Part shown: positions 6,665 through 9,389 of the stretch, one piece after another
How the letters are laid out: every line of letters starts with the position of its first letter
Position numbering within the stretch: the stretch's first letter is position 1
Source: Paenibacillus sp. UBA6285
Lineage (GTDB): Bacteria; Bacillota; Bacilli; Paenibacillales; Paenibacillaceae
Length of the DNA stretch: 9,389 nucleotides
Direction of reading: 5' to 3'
Assembly: GCA_002438345.1 (NCBI GenBank)
Contig: DJUJ01000159.1
Span: 11,005 to 20,393 of the forward strand
Program-made: the position numbers and the translations under genes
Notes under the pieces: generated by a model
Seen by the model: only the letters and a program-made list of their open reading frames with translations
Databases searched by the model: none
What the model was told of the DNA's origin: nothing

Positions 6665-9389
6665 CTACTTTTCAGGCTTTCCCGACTGATCATGCAGGAC
6701 AGTTACGGTTGCAGTTGCAACTGTTTGGTTGCCTGCATGGTCGGTAGCCGTGTAAGTAATTGTATAAACGCGACCTGTTCCTTTACCGGATCTTGATGCA
6801 CGCAAGCTGAACGAAGTGTCCTCGGACCCCAAGTTTGCTTGAATATCGCCTTCTTCACTTTCCGGTTCGTTGCTTGTAATGGAGGTTAACACTACGGATT
6901 TGATTCCTGACAAGGTGTCACTAGAATCCAGCGCAGCATTCACCTTCACCATTTTGTGATTCGCTGGCCAGAGAGTCATAGGATCTAGCCCAATCGTGAG
7001 TGTCGGCCCGGTCTTGTCGATCTTCACGGTTGCGGTATGACGCTCCTCGACATTCCCTGCCTTGTCTACGCTCCAGTATTCCAGTTTATGAACGACTTCT
7101 TCCGTGAGGACTACCGAATTTCCGGTTTGTTCCTCTCCATCGTTGACATCGTAATAAGCTGACCCGATCCATGGTCCGAGGAGGCAAGCTCAAGCGTAAC
7201 CGGATGTTCGTACCAGCCGTTCTGCCCTTCGGGTTGAGACGGCGTGACGGCTGCACTGCTCTCGGGTGCGATCTTGTCGATATTGCTGACTTCATAGCTG
7301 GTAATATTCGATATGTTGCCCACATCATCCGTACTTCTCGCATAGACCGTGCTGTTCGCAGTCATGACAATCGGAGAGGTGTACAGTGACCACGTACCAT
7401 CAGTACCCACTTTATATTCCTTCACCGCTGCGTCATCCGGATAGTGAATCGTTACGTTGAAGTCGATGTTGGTTGGTGCTGTCACATCGGCAGTAAAGGT
7501 GGCATCCGCCGGTGGTGTATTATTTACATTGAACTTGAACCAGTCGATATTACCCACTCCGTCTCCACTTCCGGCAGCAACAATATACAAATTATGCACT
7601 CCGCTCACGCCAGATACGGCGCATGTCTGCGTTGCGTAAGTATCCCATCCGCCAGTTGAGCTTATGGTTAATGTACCAATTAATGGTCCGGTCGTGCTGT
7701 CAAGCCTTAACTGGAGCTGCTTACCTGCATAAGCAGGATCGACGCCTACATTGGCCATGAACTGATTGATACCCGTACCGAAATCGATACCGTTATATAC
7801 CATCCAATCGCTTGGATCTATATTGCCAACGACAGTCCCTGTTCCAATGCTATGGGTCGCAACTCCCCTATGCGAGCTATAGTTCTCAGCCTGAATGGTG
7901 TCAGTGCTTGGCGTTGTCGTCGGTGCTAGCAGTTGGAACCAATTCAGATTCAAACCGGTTTTGCTGGCGTACAGCCGTATCGTCTGAGGTCCTGCACTTA
8001 GTGTCACCGTATCGCTTACCGTCGCCCAATTTTGCCATCCGCCTGTACTTGGGATTGACGTTGTTTTCAGATTGACTCCGTTCACCTGCAGCTGAACTTC
8101 ACCGGTGTATCCCCCATTAACGGCCACCCGATAATTCACCTTATAGGTGCCGGCAGTCGCGACATTGACACGATAGTCTATCCAGTCACCAGCGTCTAAA
8201 TAGCCCGCAGCAAAAGTGCCCTCTGAGGCTGTAACCGCCTGAATGCCTGACATATCATTGAAATCTTCCGCTTCAATCTTGCCAGGAATCGGTGCAGAAG
8301 GTGTCGGCAGCGGATCAGGCAGAGGGGTTACTGTACCCCCATAAATATATAACTGATCGTAATAACTCACGCCAATACCATCGCCAGACCCGAGCTCGAC
8401 ACGATTAAAATTGGATATGGTGGTTAAGGTCTGAACCAGCGCGCCGTCAATGTACAGCTTCACGTCACTTCCGCTTGTATAATCCCATTTCAGCTCATGC
8501 CAACCATAGGTTCGAGGAACCGTGTCTGCCGTTTCGGTTGATCCATTCATAACAACGTAATATTTATCGCTTACCGTCGTATCCAGCCCTATCCCTACAA
8601 CCTGAACACCATTGTCTGCTCGCGCCAGCGATTTCACCGTTGAAGAGATAGTCGTGCCGGAATCGTAAGGAACTAAGTTACTGCTTTGACGATCAAACAT
8701 TTTTACAGTGACGATTTTATTGAGCGAACCACCGAAGTCTCTGTACAACACCGGTTTTGAACCGCTTGGTGCAGCATCGCTGTGTATTGTCAACGCTTTT
8801 TTGCCATGAAGAACGCCTTCAGACATCCATTCCGTGGTCACAACAGGTCTCATACCTTTATAAACCCACTTCGTCCAATCCATTCCATTTTCGAAATCAT
8901 CTTTGAAATAAATATTGTCCGGTTCTTGAAATGAAACTGTTGCGGGTAAATAGACACTTGGAAAATTAGCCCCGACACCGATGTTCGTATAATCCATTAA
9001 AGCGTCATTAAAGGTGGCGACTTGATTATAAGCGGTGCCAAAGTCAATATTTGTGTTGATTAATGCATATTTTGCATTATAGCCGCCAACTTCAAAATTA
9101 AAATGCTGCGGATTTACGATTTTAACATTTCGCAATTCAAATCCGGAAGTACCCATATCCAGATTCATGCCATTGGGGGCGATGTCTGTCATGCTTGTAT
9201 TTGCTCCCACATTGTCAATGACCATCTGATTGATATAGTTGGGCTTATAATTGGTTTGGCCCTGATATAAATAGCAGGCGAAGAATGCACCGTCATCTCC
9301 ACCATCCTGCTGCATGTCATGCAGATAAACATAATCAAACGTGTTATGATGCGAATACAAATCAGTCATCGGATTGTAGTTCTTATCGC
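6665..9389 (-). pseudogene. Large secreted carbohydrate-active protein: beta-helix, jelly-roll, two CBM6 and Ig-like domains; 5' end outside window, frameshifted
   Basis: The frame enters open from the right edge and runs to a stop at 7111. Counting from the first visible Met (9369), residues 1-150 look like the end of a right-handed parallel beta-helix (pectate-lyase-like fold). Residues 154-345 form a laminin-G-like jelly roll (YFKDDFENGMDWTKWVY to DQLYIYGG), followed by a Pro-rich linker. Two CBM6 modules follow (about 364-482 with EAEDF, GDWIDY, GGWQNW and NLNWFQLL; about 491-615 with QAENY, SDWMVY, GGWDTY and NIDWFKF). After these come Ig/OmpL47-like repeats ([20 protein letters not shown]). 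After GSG (about 7162) the homology jumps to another frame, AYYDVNDG, which runs 164 codons to the true stop at 6665 and ends in an Ig-like domain with [13 protein letters not shown]. One missing base at 7160-7161 explains this. No LPXTG or SLH anchor is present, so the protein is probably released. Substrate unknown; CBM6 suggests xylan or beta-glucan. Confidence 0.85.
7157..7164 (-). other. Frameshift site in the secreted-protein gene
   Basis: On the minus strand GGT-CA-GCT joins the GSG of the upstream frame to AYYD of the downstream frame with one base short of a codon. Protein similarity is continuous across it (HGSG, then YYDVNDG as in related OmpL47-like repeats). Without repair, translation would read about 17 further codons and stop at 7111, removing the last 164 residues. 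Confidence 0.8.

Noticed and set aside
6535..6747. 70-codon plus-strand frame
   Set aside because: It runs through a perfect terminator hairpin and into the end of the secreted-protein gene; not coding-like.
1..9389. CRISPR array, tRNA or rRNA genes
   Set aside because: No regularly spaced repeats and no tRNA cloverleaf or rRNA signature was noticed on either strand.

Overview
The window reads as part of a low-to-mid GC Firmicutes chromosome, most likely Paenibacillus or a close relative. The pointers are a YesM/YesN-type sensor kinase and AraC-type response regulator pair and a large secreted beta-helix/CBM6 protein, both typical of Paenibacillus polysaccharide loci. The taxonomic call is inference; there is no rRNA or other marker gene here.

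Layout. Positions 1-3389 (minus) hold a two-component operon: a membrane sensor histidine kinase (1623-3389), then 33 bases, then a CheY-AraC response regulator (starts 1589, runs off the left edge about ten codons before its expected end). Positions 3430-4060 are AT-rich and non-coding apart from a strong hairpin terminator (3973-4002). Positions 4061-5897 (minus) hold the most interesting locus: a 50-residue six-cysteine peptide (SCIFF, ScfA, 5745-5897), an intercistronic hairpin, its radical SAM/SPASM maturase (ScfB, 4237-5622), and directly behind it a membrane-protein remnant (4061-4207). Divergent from scfA is the broken 5' end of a flavoprotein lipoprotein gene (6019-6262, plus). It is followed by about 400 bases of unassigned DNA with several hairpins. 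Positions 6665-9389 (minus) hold the 3' part of a large secreted carbohydrate-active protein (beta-helix, jelly-roll domain, two CBM6, Ig-like domains) with a frameshift near 7160 and a clean terminator at 6613-6646.

How it fits together. ScfA and ScfB form a ranthipeptide (thioether-bridged RiPP) pathway: ScfB should bind the ScfA leader through its N-terminal recognition domain and cross-link the Cys-rich core. The SCIFF pair appears intact while the genes beside it (flavoprotein, membrane protein) are decayed, which suggests an acquired or eroding island in which only the peptide and maturase were kept. The precursor has Gly at the position where the characterised clostridial SCIFF peptide has its acceptor Thr, so its cross-link may differ. 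The kinase/regulator pair probably senses an extracellular carbohydrate cue, but its targets are not visible here.
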